Positions 44,376-53,381 of a stretch of 64,000 nucleotides of DNA are shown here, one piece after another. Each line of letters begins with the position of its first letter. Within the stretch, counting starts at the first letter, position 1. Source of the stretch: CAVVJA01 sp963779485 (GTDB lineage Bacteria; Actinomycetota; Actinomycetes; Mycobacteriales; Jatrophihabitantaceae); NCBI GenBank assembly GCA_963779485.1, contig CAVZYJ010000015.1, forward strand, positions 15,333 to 79,332, read 5' to 3'. Made by a program: the position numbers and the translations under genes. The notes beneath the pieces were generated by a model that searched no databases, had not been told where the DNA came from, and saw only the letters and a list, made by a program, of their open reading frames with translations.

Positions 44376-46142
44376 GTGAACGACCACGTGATCGTGTGCG
44401 GGCTGCGCCACGTCGGGCTGCGTCTGATCGAGCAGTTGCACGGCGCGGGCGAGCAGGTCGTCGTGATCGACGACCACCCCGATGTGCGGCTCGTACGCCT
44501 CGTGCGGGACTGGGGAGTCCGGCACGTCGAAGGCAGTGCTCGCCGGCCCGACACGCTCCTCCGGGCCGGAGTGCGAACCGCCTCGTCGCTCGTGTGTGCC
44601 GAGAACGAGGACCTGGAGAACCTCGACGTCGCCCTGCTGGCCCGCCGGATCCGCCCCGATCTGCGCGTGGTGCTGCACCTCACCAACCCGGCGGTCGGCC
44701 GGGCGATGACCCGGGTGACCGGGGCTGGCAGTGTTCTCGACGTCCCGAGCCTGGCCGCGCCCAGCTTCGTGGAGGCCTGCCTGGCCCGCCGGCAGCATCG
44801 ACTCACCATCAGTGGTGAGGACTTCACCGTCGTGGAGTGGACGGCCACGGCCGAAGGCACCATCCGGGCGATGGCTCCTGGTGTGGCGCCCATAGCGCTG
44901 ATTCCCGAGGGCGGCGGAGACATGCTGATCTGCCCCAGTCGGGACGTATTCGTCCGCCCGGGCGATCTCGTAGCGGTCGTCGGGCGAGAACCCGACCTGC
45001 GCACCCTGGCGCCGGAGCTCGAGCAGGACGAGGTCAGCGCGCATCACCGGGCGCACCGAGTCCGCCTGGTCTGGCGATACCTGGCGAGCTTCGCCGAGGA
45101 GACCGGACGATCGCTCCGGCTGGTCCTGATCGCGTTGATCGCGGTCGCGGCCATCTCGGTGGTGCTGCTCCTGTCCGGCTACGCCGGCGTGCGCGGCCGG
45201 CGCATGGGCTTGATCGATTCGGTCTACTTCACGACCGAGACCTTGACGACGACCGGGTTCGGTGACTTCTCGTTCGCCGCGCAGTCGTCGTGGCTGCGGG
45301 TGTGGTCGATCTTTCTGATGGTCAGCGGGGCCACGCTGTTGACCATCACCTACGCGCTGCTCACCGATGTGTTGGTGAGCCGTCGCATCGCCCGCTCGTT
45401 CGGGCAGAAGCACCTCACCGACCTACGCGATCACGTGATCGTGGTCGGTCTGGGGTTGGTAGGCCTGCGCGTGGTCGAGGCGCTCGTCGCGCTCGGCCAG
45501 TCGGTGATCGTGCTCGAAGCCGACGAGGACAACCGGCATCTCGGGCTGGCCCACTCGATGCAGGTCCCCGTGGTCATCGGGGACTCGACGGTGACGAGCA
45601 ACCTGGAGGCGGTGAATCTGTCGAGCGCCCGGGGCGTGGCCATCCTCACGAGCAACGATCTGGCCAACATCGAGACCGGGCTCGCCATCCACGATCTGCT
45701 CGGCGAGCGGCGGGACGAAATTCCAGTCGTCCTGCGCGTGTTCGACCGGCAGCTCGCGCACACCATCGAGACGAGCCTCGGCTTCCGGTATGTCCGATCA
45801 CCGTCCGAGCTGTCGGCGCCGTGGTTCGTGGGCGCCGCCCTGGGACTGGACGTGCTCAACACATTCTACGTGGAGCATCAGCCGTTCCTGTTGGGCCGGC
45901 TGACCGTAAGCGAGACCGGCGGGCTGGTCGGACGGACGGTGCACGACCTGTCCGCACGCATCCGGCTCGTCGCGATCACGCGGCTGGACTCGCCGGCCGA
46001 CCTGGAGTACCCGGTGCACACCGACCAGACCTTCGGCGCCGGAGACATAGCCTTCCTCATCGGCCCGTACGAAGACCTGCTGATCGTGCTGCGGCGGAAC
46101 CGAGCCCGCGACGCCAGCCGGATCGCGACCCGGGAACCGTAG
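44376..46142 (+). CDS. Potassium channel with RCK (TrkA) domains at both ends
   Basis: The 588-residue protein starts with an RCK-N domain (HVIVCGLRHVGLRLIEQL, residues 1-115) and an RCK-C domain (about 140-215). A two-helix pore region follows (about 245-335), with selectivity filter TTTGFGDF (residues 291-298) between the helices. A second RCK-N domain (HVIVVGLGLVGLRVVEAL, 353-480) and another RCK-C end the protein. Ligand-gated potassium channels normally have the RCK unit after the pore, so two RCK units flanking a single pore is unusual. It probably forms a tetramer with an octameric gating ring. Start is GTG. Confidence 0.93.
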   Translation: MNDHVIVCGLRHVGLRLIEQLHGAGEQVVVIDDHPDVRLVRLVRDWGVRHVEGSARRPDTLLRAGVRTASSLVCAENEDLENLDVALLARRIRPDLRVVLHLTNPAVGRAMTRVTGAGSVLDVPSLAAPSFVEACLARRQHRLTISGEDFTVVEWTATAEGTIRAMAPGVAPIALIPEGGGDMLICPSRDVFVRPGDLVAVVGREPDLRTLAPELEQDEVSAHHRAHRVRLVWRYLASFAEETGRSLRLVLIALIAVAAISVVLLLSGYAGVRGRRMGLIDSVYFTTETLTTTGFGDFSFAAQSSWLRVWSIFLMVSGATLLTITYALLTDVLVSRRIARSFGQKHLTDLRDHVIVVGLGLVGLRVVEALVALGQSVIVLEADEDNRHLGLAHSMQVPVVIGDSTVTSNLEAVNLSSARGVAILTSNDLANIETGLAIHDLLGERRDEIPVVLRVFDRQLAHTIETSLGFRYVRSPSELSAPWFVGAALGLDVLNTFYVEHQPFLLGRLTVSETGGLVGRTVHDLSARIRLVAITRLDSPADLEYPVHTDQTFGAGDIAFLIGPYEDLLIVLRRNRARDASRIATREP

Positions 46143-46155
46143 CGATAGCCGACCG

Positions 46156-46179
46156 ACCGATCACGAACGGGTGATCGGT
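46156..46179. terminator. Bidirectional hairpin between convergent genes
   Basis: A perfect 9-bp stem ACCGATCAC (46156-46164) and GTGATCGGT (46171-46179) surrounds a 6-base loop. It lies 13 bases after the potassium-channel stop and includes the malQ stop codon, so it is well placed to end both converging transcripts. No poly-T tract follows, as is normal in GC-rich actinobacteria. Confidence 0.6.
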
Positions 46180-48302
46180 GCGACCACGGACAGCAGCTCG
46201 GCCGCACGGCGACTCGCGAGCACGTCCTCGAGGAGCATGGGCGCACCGTCCGGACCGCTCAGCGGCACGCGCCAGTTCGGATACTCGTCGATCGTCCCGG
46301 GCTGGTTCTGCCCGCGCCGATCGCCGACGGCATCAGTGAGGGAGACGCCCAGCAACCGGGACGGGGTCCAGGTGAGGTAGCGGTGCAAGGCCAGCACGAC
46401 CGCCTCGACGTCCCCCGCGTCTTCTGGCCGAAGCGCCCGGCGGGACGTCAGGTTGGTGAGCCACGCCTGTTGTTCCGCGTTGTCCGCCGCGAGCTCGTCG
46501 GCGAGCGACCGGGTCAGCAGGCCGAGCGAGTCCCGCAGCCGCACATGATCTCCGGCCAGATAGCCCGCGCTGGGCGGGAGATCGTGCGTCGTGACCGAGG
46601 CCAGGCAGTACTCGCGCCACCATTCCGGCCGTAACGGCGCCCCACCGGCGTGCCACTCGAATTCGAACCACAGGATCGATGTCCCGAGGATGCCGCGCTC
46701 GCGCAGATAGTCGCGCACCCACGGCTCAACCGTGCCGAGATCCTCACCGACGACGACCGCCTGGGCGCGGTGCGCCTCGAGGGCGAGGACGCCGATCATC
46801 GCCTCGTGGTCGTAGCGGACGTACGTCCCGGCCGCCGGCGACATGCCGTCGGGGATCCACCAGAGCCGGAACAACCCGATGATGTGGTCGATGCGGATCC
46901 CGCCGGAATGGCGCAGCACGGTCGAGAGGACGTCGCGTACCGGGCGGTAGGCCAGCTCGGCGAGGCGATCCGGCCGCCACGGCGGCTGGGTCCAATCCTG
47001 GCCGGCCTGGTTGAAGGTGTCGGGCGGAGCGCCCACCGAGATGCCCGCAGCGAAGACGTCCTGCAGCCGCCAGCTGTCCGCGCCGTTGGGATGGACGCCG
47101 ACGGCAAGATCGTGCATGACGCCGAGCATCATCCCGGCTCGTACGGCTGCCCCTTGCGTGCCAGCCAGCTGCTCGTCCAGCGCCCACTGCAGCCACTGGT
47201 GAAAGTCCACCTGGTCGGCGTGCGCCGCCCGAAACGCCTCGACGGCCGGCGAGCGGGGGTGGGCTAGCTCGGCCGGCCACGCCCGCCAGTCGGAACCGTG
47301 CTTCTCCGCGATGGCGCACCAGGTGGCGAAGTCGGTGAGGCCGTCGCCCTCGCGCCGCACGTACGCCCGGTACGCCGCTTCTCGGCCGCCACTGCGGGGC
47401 ACGTCGTGAACCAGCAGCAGCGCCGCGCGTTTGGCCGACCAGACGGTGTCGCGGTCGATGCGGTCGACATCGCCGAGGATGGCTTGGACGTCGGCTCGAA
47501 TCTGTTCGACTCGGTCGCGATCGGCCGCATCGAGATACGCATACTCCGGTAGGAGCTCGACCCGGAGGTACACCGGATTGGCGAACCTCCGGCTGGTGGG
47601 CAGGTACGGCGACGGTTCCATCGGCGGGACGGGCTCGGCGGCATGCAGCGGATTGACCAACACGAATCCGGCGCCGTGCTCGGCGGCCGACCATGCCGCC
47701 AGGTCGGCGAGGTCGCCCAGATCGCCGATGCCCCAGGACCGGCGCGATCGCACGCTGTACAGCTGGGTCGCGAACCCCCAGGTCCGCCGATCGCCCACCC
47801 GCTCGGGAAAGCCCAGCCAGCCGGGTGTGACGATCAGCGTCGCGGCGGCCTCGACACCGCCCGAGCGGGCTCGCAGCGTGTGGTAGCCGAGCGGCAGATC
47901 ACCGGGGATCTCGAATGATGCCTCGCCGACGAGCCGACCGTCGACGTCTCGCGGCGGCGTCCAGTTCTCCAGCTGGCGCAGGCCGGACCGGGTCGTGCCG
48001 GTCTCCAGGTCGATCCAGATCTCGACCGTATCCCCGTGCGTGACATGCACGGGGATCGTCGGGGTCCAACCGACGCGGCACGTGACGACCGGGGGGAGCA
48101 TGCGTCGCCAGGCGGCGATGTGCTGTTCGGCCAGCGCGGCTTCGGCGGCCGCCGGCGTCGCCGCGTCCACGCCCACGGCCGCGAGCACGCTGCGGACCGT
48201 TTCGGCCGAGACGAGAATGTGGCGGCCCTGCCAATCCCAGAATTCGGTAGCGATTCTGTGGGCATCGGCGAGCTGGCGCAGCGTCGGGTCGAGGTGGTCC
48301 AC
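46161..48302 (-). CDS. malQ: 4-alpha-glucanotransferase (amylomaltase, GH77)
   Basis: This 713-residue cytosolic enzyme moves maltodextrin segments between glucan chains and helps feed glycogen/maltose into glucose phosphates. The actinobacterial N-terminal extension (about 150 residues, beta-rich) precedes the GH77 barrel. Barrel motifs visible are IRIDHIIGLFRLWWIP (nucleophile Asp near residue 471) and VVGEDLGTVEPWVRDYL (acid/base Glu near 519), with TTHDLPPSAGYL near the end. Length is typical of this large form. It is followed downstream by the convergent channel gene and lies after the cox operon on the same strand. Confidence 0.95.
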   Translation of the reverse strand: MDHLDPTLRQLADAHRIATEFWDWQGRHILVSAETVRSVLAAVGVDAATPAAAEAALAEQHIAAWRRMLPPVVTCRVGWTPTIPVHVTHGDTVEIWIDLETGTTRSGLRQLENWTPPRDVDGRLVGEASFEIPGDLPLGYHTLRARSGGVEAAATLIVTPGWLGFPERVGDRRTWGFATQLYSVRSRRSWGIGDLGDLADLAAWSAAEHGAGFVLVNPLHAAEPVPPMEPSPYLPTSRRFANPVYLRVELLPEYAYLDAADRDRVEQIRADVQAILGDVDRIDRDTVWSAKRAALLLVHDVPRSGGREAAYRAYVRREGDGLTDFATWCAIAEKHGSDWRAWPAELAHPRSPAVEAFRAAHADQVDFHQWLQWALDEQLAGTQGAAVRAGMMLGVMHDLAVGVHPNGADSWRLQDVFAAGISVGAPPDTFNQAGQDWTQPPWRPDRLAELAYRPVRDVLSTVLRHSGGIRIDHIIGLFRLWWIPDGMSPAAGTYVRYDHEAMIGVLALEAHRAQAVVVGEDLGTVEPWVRDYLRERGILGTSILWFEFEWHAGGAPLRPEWWREYCLASVTTHDLPPSAGYLAGDHVRLRDSLGLLTRSLADELAADNAEQQAWLTNLTSRRALRPEDAGDVEAVVLALHRYLTWTPSRLLGVSLTDAVGDRRGQNQPGTIDEYPNWRVPLSGPDGAPMLLEDVLASRRAAELLSVVAPITRS

Positions 48303-48387
48303 CGGCTCGCCTCACGATGTCAGTAACTGGTCGGAAATGCGACGCACAGTGTGACGTATGCTCGACCGCCGCGAGCCGGCGCCGCGA

Positions 48388-49293
48388 TCACAGAGGATAG
48401 GCCGCCGGGTCATCCAGGTAGGCCGCCCGACATCCCGTGCCGCAGAAATAGATCGGGCCGTCCGGGCCGTCGACGTGCGGTGAGCTGTCGACCGCGGCCA
48501 CCGTCATGCCGCACACCGGGTCGCGGCTGGTGACCGCGCCGGCTGACTCCGGCGCCGGCGGATCGGAACCACTCGCCGATTCGTGCTGCGCTGCGATGAT
48601 CTCGGCCAGGATCGACAGCGCGACCTCGGCCGGGGTGCGTGCTCCGATGTCGAATCCGGCCGGGGTGTGGAGCTGCTTGCGGAGATCGTCGTCGACGTCC
48701 AGTGCGTCACGGACGGCCGGCCCGCGAACCCGGCTGGCGACCAGCCCGACATAGCCGATCCCCGCCCGCAACGCCCGGGTGAGGACGGTCGGCTCGTCGT
48801 TGCCATGCGACGCGACGACCACGCCAACCGTGCCCGACGGAAACGGATCGTCCGGCCCGCTGAGCGAGCGGATCTGCTGCCCGAAGACCCGATCGGCCCG
48901 GATGAGCGCCGCGGCGATCGGCGCGTGCCCGTACACCACGACCACTGGCAGTGGCCTCGACGGCTCGAGGAAGACGTCGAGCGTGCCGCCGGAGAGGCAG
49001 GCGTTGTGGACGACGACCAGGCCGGGCTCGTGCACGAGCGTCGGCTCCGGCGTTATCCGCACCATCCGCGTTTCGCCCGTCGTCAGCGCCTCGAGCGCCT
49101 GGGCCCGTACCGTCGCCTCGGCGCACTCCCCGCCGACGAATCCGTCCAGCTCGCCGTCGGAGAGCACCAGGGCTGAGTCTCCGGGCTTGGCGCTGGTCGG
49201 CCGCTCCGCGCGGACCACAGTGGCCCACACGAACGGCGTGCCGGCCGCACTCAGCGCAGCTGCCCGAGTGGCGAGGTCACTGCGGCTCGGCAC
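48388..49293 (-). CDS. XdhC/CoxI-family maturation protein with a C-terminal YHS domain
   Basis: The 301-residue protein has the XdhC/CoxI N-terminal domain (residues about 15-85, VWATVVRAERPTSAKPGDSA, GGECAEA), then the XdhC_C Rossmann part (VVVVYGHAPIAAAL, VGLVASRVRGPAV). It ends in a YHS domain of about 45 residues with DPVCGM and FCGTGCRAAY cysteines. XdhC-type proteins deliver the sulfurated molybdenum cofactor to enzymes of the xanthine-dehydrogenase class; here coxL is 5 bases upstream, so its client should be CoxL. YHS domains bind heavy metals. The GTG at 49293 is the only sensible start. Confidence 0.88.
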   Translation of the reverse strand: MPSRSDLATRAAALSAAGTPFVWATVVRAERPTSAKPGDSALVLSDGELDGFVGGECAEATVRAQALEALTTGETRMVRITPEPTLVHEPGLVVVHNACLSGGTLDVFLEPSRPLPVVVVYGHAPIAAALIRADRVFGQQIRSLSGPDDPFPSGTVGVVVASHGNDEPTVLTRALRAGIGYVGLVASRVRGPAVRDALDVDDDLRKQLHTPAGFDIGARTPAEVALSILAEIIAAQHESASGSDPPAPESAGAVTSRDPVCGMTVAAVDSSPHVDGPDGPIYFCGTGCRAAYLDDPAAYPL

Positions 49294-49298
49294 GGCGG

Positions 49299-51683
49299 TC
49301 AGTCCGTGATCGCCAGGTCGGTGCGGAACGGCCGGCCGTGGATGGCCCGCCAGACCTGGGCCGGCGTCAGCGGCATGTCGACGTGCCGGATCTGGTACGG
49401 CTTGAGGGCGTCCATGACGGCGTTGACGATGGCGGCCGGCGAACCAACGGTCGCCGACTCGCCGACGCCCTTCGCCCCGAGCGGATGGTGCGGTGATGGC
49501 GTCACCGTCTCGCCGAGCTCCCAGCTCGGGCATTCCAGCGCCGTGGGCAGCTGGTAGTCCATGAACGAGCCACCGAGGCAGTTGCCGTCCTCGTCGAACG
49601 CGATGACCTCCATCAACGCCATGCCGATCCCGTCGGCCAGTCCGCCGTGGATCTGCCCCTCGACGATCATCGGGTTGATGCGGGTTCCGCAGTCGTCCAC
49701 CGCGATGAACCGGCGCACCTTGACGACCCCGGTTCCGGCGTCGACGTCCACCACGGCGATGTAGGCGCCGTAGGGATAGGTGAGGTTCGGCGGGTCGTAA
49801 ACGCACTGGGCGTCGAGCTGGCCCTCCACCCCCTCGGGCAGCTCGAGCGAACCGTGCGCGGCGAGGGCCACTTCCTGGATGGTCTTGATCACCGATGGAT
49901 CGCCCTTGATCGAGAACGATCCGCGGTTCCATTCCAGATCGTCCGGCGAGGCCTCGAGCATTGCGGCGGCGATGATCTTCGCCTTGTCGACGATCCGCTT
50001 GGACGCGACGGCCACCGCGGCTCCAGACACCGGCGTCGACCGGCTCCCGTACGTCCCGAGCCCGAACGGGGTGTTGTCGGTGTCTCCGTGCACCACCTCG
50101 ATGTCGTCGGACGGGATCCCGGTGACCTCCGAGACGATCTGGGCGAACGTGGTCTCGTGCCCCTGGCCCTGACTCTGCACCGACAGGCGGACGACCGCCT
50201 TACCGGTCGGGTGGACGCGCACCTCCGCGCCGTCGGCCATGCCCAGCCCGAGAATGTCCATGTGCTTGCGGGGGCCGGCGCCGACCGTCTCGGTGAAGAA
50301 GCTGACCCCGATCCCCATCAGTTCGCCCCGGGCCCGTTTCTCGGCCTGCTCGGCCCGCAGTTCCTGATAGCCGGCGAGATCCAGCGCCATCCGCAGCGTC
50401 TTCGGGTAGTCGCCGGAGTCGTACTCCCATCCGGTGGGCGACAGGTACGGGAACTGCTCCGGCCGGAGCAGGTTCTTCATCCGTAGCTCGGCCGGGTCCA
50501 GGTGCAGCTCGTCAGCCAAGCAGTCAACCATGCGTTCGACGAGATACACGGCCTCGGTGACCCGGAACGAGCAGGCGTAGGCCACGCCACCGGGCGCTTT
50601 GTTGGTGTAGACGCCCTTCACGGTGCAGTGCGCGGCCGGGTAGTCGTAGCTACCGGTGAAGACATGGAAGAAGCCAGCCGGAAACTTGGTCGGCTGGGCG
50701 GTGTTGTTGAACGCGCCGTGGTCAGCGAGGACGTTCACGCGCAGACCGAGGATCTTGCCGTCCCGTGTCGCCGCGATCTCGCCCCGCATGTGGTAGTCGC
50801 GGGCGAACGAGGTTGACATGAGGTTCTCGGCCCGGTCTTCCATCCACTTGACCGGTTTGCCGGTGATGATCGAGCCCACGACGGCCAGCACGTAGCCCGG
50901 GTAGATGCCGACCTTGTTGCCGAAGCCGCCGCCGATGTCCGGGCTGATCACGCGGATCTTGTGTTCCGGCAGGCCGGCGACGATCGCGTACAGCGTCCGG
51001 TGGGCGTGGGGTGCCTGGGTATTGCACCAGATGGTGAGCTTGCCCGTGACCTTGTCCATGTCGGCCACGGCGCCACACGTCTCCAGCGGCGCCGGATGCA
51101 CGCGGGGGTACAGCACGTCCTGGGTGACGACCACGTCGGCCTGTTCGAAGGCCGCGGTCGTCGCCGCGGCGTCGCCGGACTCCCAGTCGAAGATGTGGTT
51201 GTCGGTCTTGCCGTCGATGTCGTCACGGATCACCGGCGCGTCCGCGTCCAACGCCTTCCGGGCGTCGATGACCGGGGGCAACGCGTCGTACTCGACGTCG
51301 ATGAGCGCGAGGGCATCCCGCGCGGCGTAGCGGTCTTCGGCGACGACGAACGCCACCTCTTGGCCTTGGAACCGGACCTTGTCCGTGGCGAGTACCGCGA
51401 CGACGTCGTGCGACAGCGACGGGATCCAGGCCAGCTTGAGCGTCTCCAGCACGGCACCGGTGATGACGGCCTTGACCTTCGGGTGGGCCTGCGCGGCTGA
51501 CGTATCGATCGACACGATCCGAGCGTGCGCGTAGGGACTGCGGAGCACGGCGCCGTGCAGCATTCCGGGCAGCTTCACGTCGTCGACGTACACACCGCGG
51601 CCGCGGAGGAATCGCGCGTCTTCCTTGCGGATTCTCCGACCGAAGCCGACCGTTGCCTCCTGGCGGGGTTCTGTTGTCGTCAT
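49299..51683 (-). CDS. coxL: Carbon monoxide dehydrogenase large subunit, form I (CoxL)
   Basis: This 794-residue molybdopterin-binding catalytic subunit oxidises CO to CO2 at a Cu-S-Mo centre. The form I signature AYxCSFR is present as AYACSFR (residues 368-374), where Cys371 would bind the copper. The C-terminal GVGESATVGS holds the active-site base Glu742, and GGGFGNKVG and GQGHETTFAQI match cofactor loops. The ATG overlaps the coxS stop by 4 bases. Length is normal. The combination separates it from form II/xanthine dehydrogenase proteins, which have AYRGAGR. Electrons pass through CoxS and CoxM to the quinone pool. Confidence 0.94.
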   Translation of the reverse strand: MTTTEPRQEATVGFGRRIRKEDARFLRGRGVYVDDVKLPGMLHGAVLRSPYAHARIVSIDTSAAQAHPKVKAVITGAVLETLKLAWIPSLSHDVVAVLATDKVRFQGQEVAFVVAEDRYAARDALALIDVEYDALPPVIDARKALDADAPVIRDDIDGKTDNHIFDWESGDAAATTAAFEQADVVVTQDVLYPRVHPAPLETCGAVADMDKVTGKLTIWCNTQAPHAHRTLYAIVAGLPEHKIRVISPDIGGGFGNKVGIYPGYVLAVVGSIITGKPVKWMEDRAENLMSTSFARDYHMRGEIAATRDGKILGLRVNVLADHGAFNNTAQPTKFPAGFFHVFTGSYDYPAAHCTVKGVYTNKAPGGVAYACSFRVTEAVYLVERMVDCLADELHLDPAELRMKNLLRPEQFPYLSPTGWEYDSGDYPKTLRMALDLAGYQELRAEQAEKRARGELMGIGVSFFTETVGAGPRKHMDILGLGMADGAEVRVHPTGKAVVRLSVQSQGQGHETTFAQIVSEVTGIPSDDIEVVHGDTDNTPFGLGTYGSRSTPVSGAAVAVASKRIVDKAKIIAAAMLEASPDDLEWNRGSFSIKGDPSVIKTIQEVALAAHGSLELPEGVEGQLDAQCVYDPPNLTYPYGAYIAVVDVDAGTGVVKVRRFIAVDDCGTRINPMIVEGQIHGGLADGIGMALMEVIAFDEDGNCLGGSFMDYQLPTALECPSWELGETVTPSPHHPLGAKGVGESATVGSPAAIVNAVMDALKPYQIRHVDMPLTPAQVWRAIHGRPFRTDLAITD

Positions 51684-52177
51684 GAAGACACCGCCTCACT
51701 GGTCGCCGCTGCTTCGGACCGCGGATGGGCAGCGGCCCATCGGATCGCCCGCACGATGTTCTCGTAGCCGGTGCATCGGCACAGCTGCCCGGAGATTGCC
51801 TCGCGGATCTCGGCGGGTGTCGGATCCGGATTCTCGTCGAGGAACGCCCGCGCCGTGATCATCATGCCTGGGGTGCAGAACCCGCACTGCAGCCCGTGCT
51901 CGGTCATGAAGCCCTGCTGGACCGGGTCGAGTTCGCCGTCGCGTTCGAGGCCCTCGACGGTGCGTACCGTGCGACCGTCGGCCATGGCCGCGAGCACCGT
52001 GCAGCTCTTCACCGGCACGCCGTCCATGGATACCACGCAGACTCCGCAATTGGATGTGTCGCAGCCCCAGTGCGTGCCGGTTAGCCCGAGCTCGTCGCGC
52101 AGGAAGTGCACCAGCAGCAAGCGCGGTTCGATCTCGCGAGTGACCTGCTCGTCGTTGACGGTCATCTGTACCTGCAT
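51680..52177 (-). CDS. coxS: Carbon monoxide dehydrogenase small subunit (2Fe-2S, CoxS)
   Basis: The 165-residue protein has two [2Fe-2S] sites. The N-terminal plant-type cluster is ligated by Cys39, Cys44, Cys47 and Cys59 (GCDTSNCGVC...SC), and the C-terminal helical one by Cys98, Cys101, Cys133 and Cys135 (CGFC and CRC). These pass electrons from the Mo-Cu site to the FAD in CoxM. The start lies 3 bases after the coxM stop, and its stop overlaps the coxL start. The length is a usual one for CoxS. Confidence 0.96.
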   Translation of the reverse strand: MQVQMTVNDEQVTREIEPRLLLVHFLRDELGLTGTHWGCDTSNCGVCVVSMDGVPVKSCTVLAAMADGRTVRTVEGLERDGELDPVQQGFMTEHGLQCGFCTPGMMITARAFLDENPDPTPAEIREAISGQLCRCTGYENIVRAIRWAAAHPRSEAAATSEAVSS

Positions 52178-52180
52178 GGC

Positions 52181-53056
52181 TCAGGCCTCCTGTCCGCGGC
52201 AGCGCGCGATGGCAGTGCGCAGTACCCGTCGGGTCAACTCGCCGGTCAGCGCCCGCTTGTAGTCGGCCGGACCCCGCTGGTCGGTGGTGGGCTGGCACTC
52301 GGCGGCGGCGTGCTCGGCCGCCAGATCGATCGTCTCGTCATCGGCCCGCCGGCCCCGGATGGCGTCTTCGGTCGCGGCGGCAACCGAATGCGGGGCTCCC
52401 ACCGCAGCCAGGCCGATCCCGACCTCGGAGATCGTGTCGCCGTCGAGCCTCACGACGGCGCCGGCCGACGCGACCGCCCAGTCGCCGGCTCGCCGCTCGA
52501 CCTTGGTGTATGCGCTGCCGGCACCGGGCCGGATGGCGATGCGGACCTCGGTGAGGATCTCGGCCGGTTGCAGCACCGTCTCGTACGGACCGGTCACCAG
52601 CTCGCGCACCGGGACGACTCGCTCGGCGCTGGAACCGCGCACGACGCATTCGGCCCGCAGCGCGCCCAGTGCGGCCGACAGGTCCTCGGCCGGATCCGCG
52701 TGGCAGATCGAGCCGCCCACCGTTCCCCGATTGCGAACCACCGGATCCGCGATCACCCGTTCGGCCTCGTGCAGCATCCGGTACTGCTCGCCGACGACCG
52801 CGGACGCCAGCAGATCCGCATGCCGCACCATCGCCCCGATCCGGAGCACGTCGCCCTCGACCCGAATGCGGGTCAGGTCGGTGAGGTCGTTGATGTCGAT
52901 GAGCATCTCCGGCGAGGCCAGGCCGAGCTTCATCATGGGCAGCAGGCTGTGTCCCCCAGCGACCAGCCGGGCTTCCTCGCCGTGAGCCTCCAGGAGTGCG
53001 ATCGCATCCTCCACGCTGCGGGCGCGGGCGTAGTCGAACGGTGCCGGTATTTGCAT
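52181..53056 (-). CDS. coxM: Carbon monoxide dehydrogenase medium subunit (FAD-binding, CoxM)
   Basis: This 291-residue flavoprotein carries the FAD of the CO dehydrogenase complex. The FAD motifs are VAGGHSLLPMMKLG (about residues 32-45) and RGTVGGSICHADP (about 106-118). It begins PAPFDYARARSVEDAIALL, the standard CoxM start, from the ATG at 53056 after an AGGAC ribosome site; the frame extends upstream but without similarity. It is the first gene of coxM-coxS-coxL-xdhC. The order M-S-L is the hallmark of form I operons. Confidence 0.95.
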   Translation of the reverse strand: MQIPAPFDYARARSVEDAIALLEAHGEEARLVAGGHSLLPMMKLGLASPEMLIDINDLTDLTRIRVEGDVLRIGAMVRHADLLASAVVGEQYRMLHEAERVIADPVVRNRGTVGGSICHADPAEDLSAALGALRAECVVRGSSAERVVPVRELVTGPYETVLQPAEILTEVRIAIRPGAGSAYTKVERRAGDWAVASAGAVVRLDGDTISEVGIGLAAVGAPHSVAAATEDAIRGRRADDETIDLAAEHAAAECQPTTDQRGPADYKRALTGELTRRVLRTAIARCRGQEA

Positions 53057-53381
53057 CGGGCGTCCTATCTGGGCCAGCCCCCGCCGCGACCGCGGCCCGG
53101 CCTCATTGTTCGGTTCGGACCTGCTGCGGCCGACCGGAGCGCCGTCGACGGGGGGTTCGCGCGCTGCTCTGGCTGACCGCCCCGCTCGGGTGGGCACAAC
53201 AGCAGCCGCAGCCGGACGCGAGCGTGGTCATGCCACCGGGAGTCGGTGCCAACACGACCATCGCTCCGAGTGCTGCCGCGGCCACGATGTGCCGGCGCTG
53301 TCCAAGCACGATGCACCACCTCGACGGGGAATTTCATCATGATCCCGGGATGCTTGCGTCTGCAACGTGAAACGTCCCCGG
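53057..53381. other. Intergenic interval upstream of coxM
   Basis: These 325 bases between the regulator's stop and the coxM start should include the cox promoter unless coxM is read from upstream. Apart from the small cysteine-rich ORF at 53103-53309 I see no other gene. No clear operator palindrome was recognised. Confidence 0.5.
53103..53309 (-). CDS. Possible small secreted cysteine-rich peptide
   Basis: A 68-codon ORF from GTG 53309, with GAGG nine bases upstream, starts MLGQRRHIVAAAALGAMVVL, a signal-like segment. It continues with a Cys cluster (SGCGCCCAHP) and a basic tail (RTPRRRRSGR). It occupies the otherwise empty interval between the LuxR-type regulator and coxM on the same strand. 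It might be a leader or exported metal-binding peptide, or chance. Codon position bias was not computed. Confidence 0.3.
   Translation of the reverse strand: MLGQRRHIVAAAALGAMVVLAPTPGGMTTLASGCGCCCAHPSGAVSQSSARTPRRRRSGRPQQVRTEQ

Noticed and set aside
49294..49932. Upstream extension of the XdhC-YHS frame
   Set aside because: It overlaps coxL out of frame and shows no similarity; the GTG at 49293 is 5 bases after the coxL stop.
49299..51683. Xanthine dehydrogenase or form II CoxL
   Set aside because: The AYxCSFR signature and the M-S-L gene order point to form I CO dehydrogenase.
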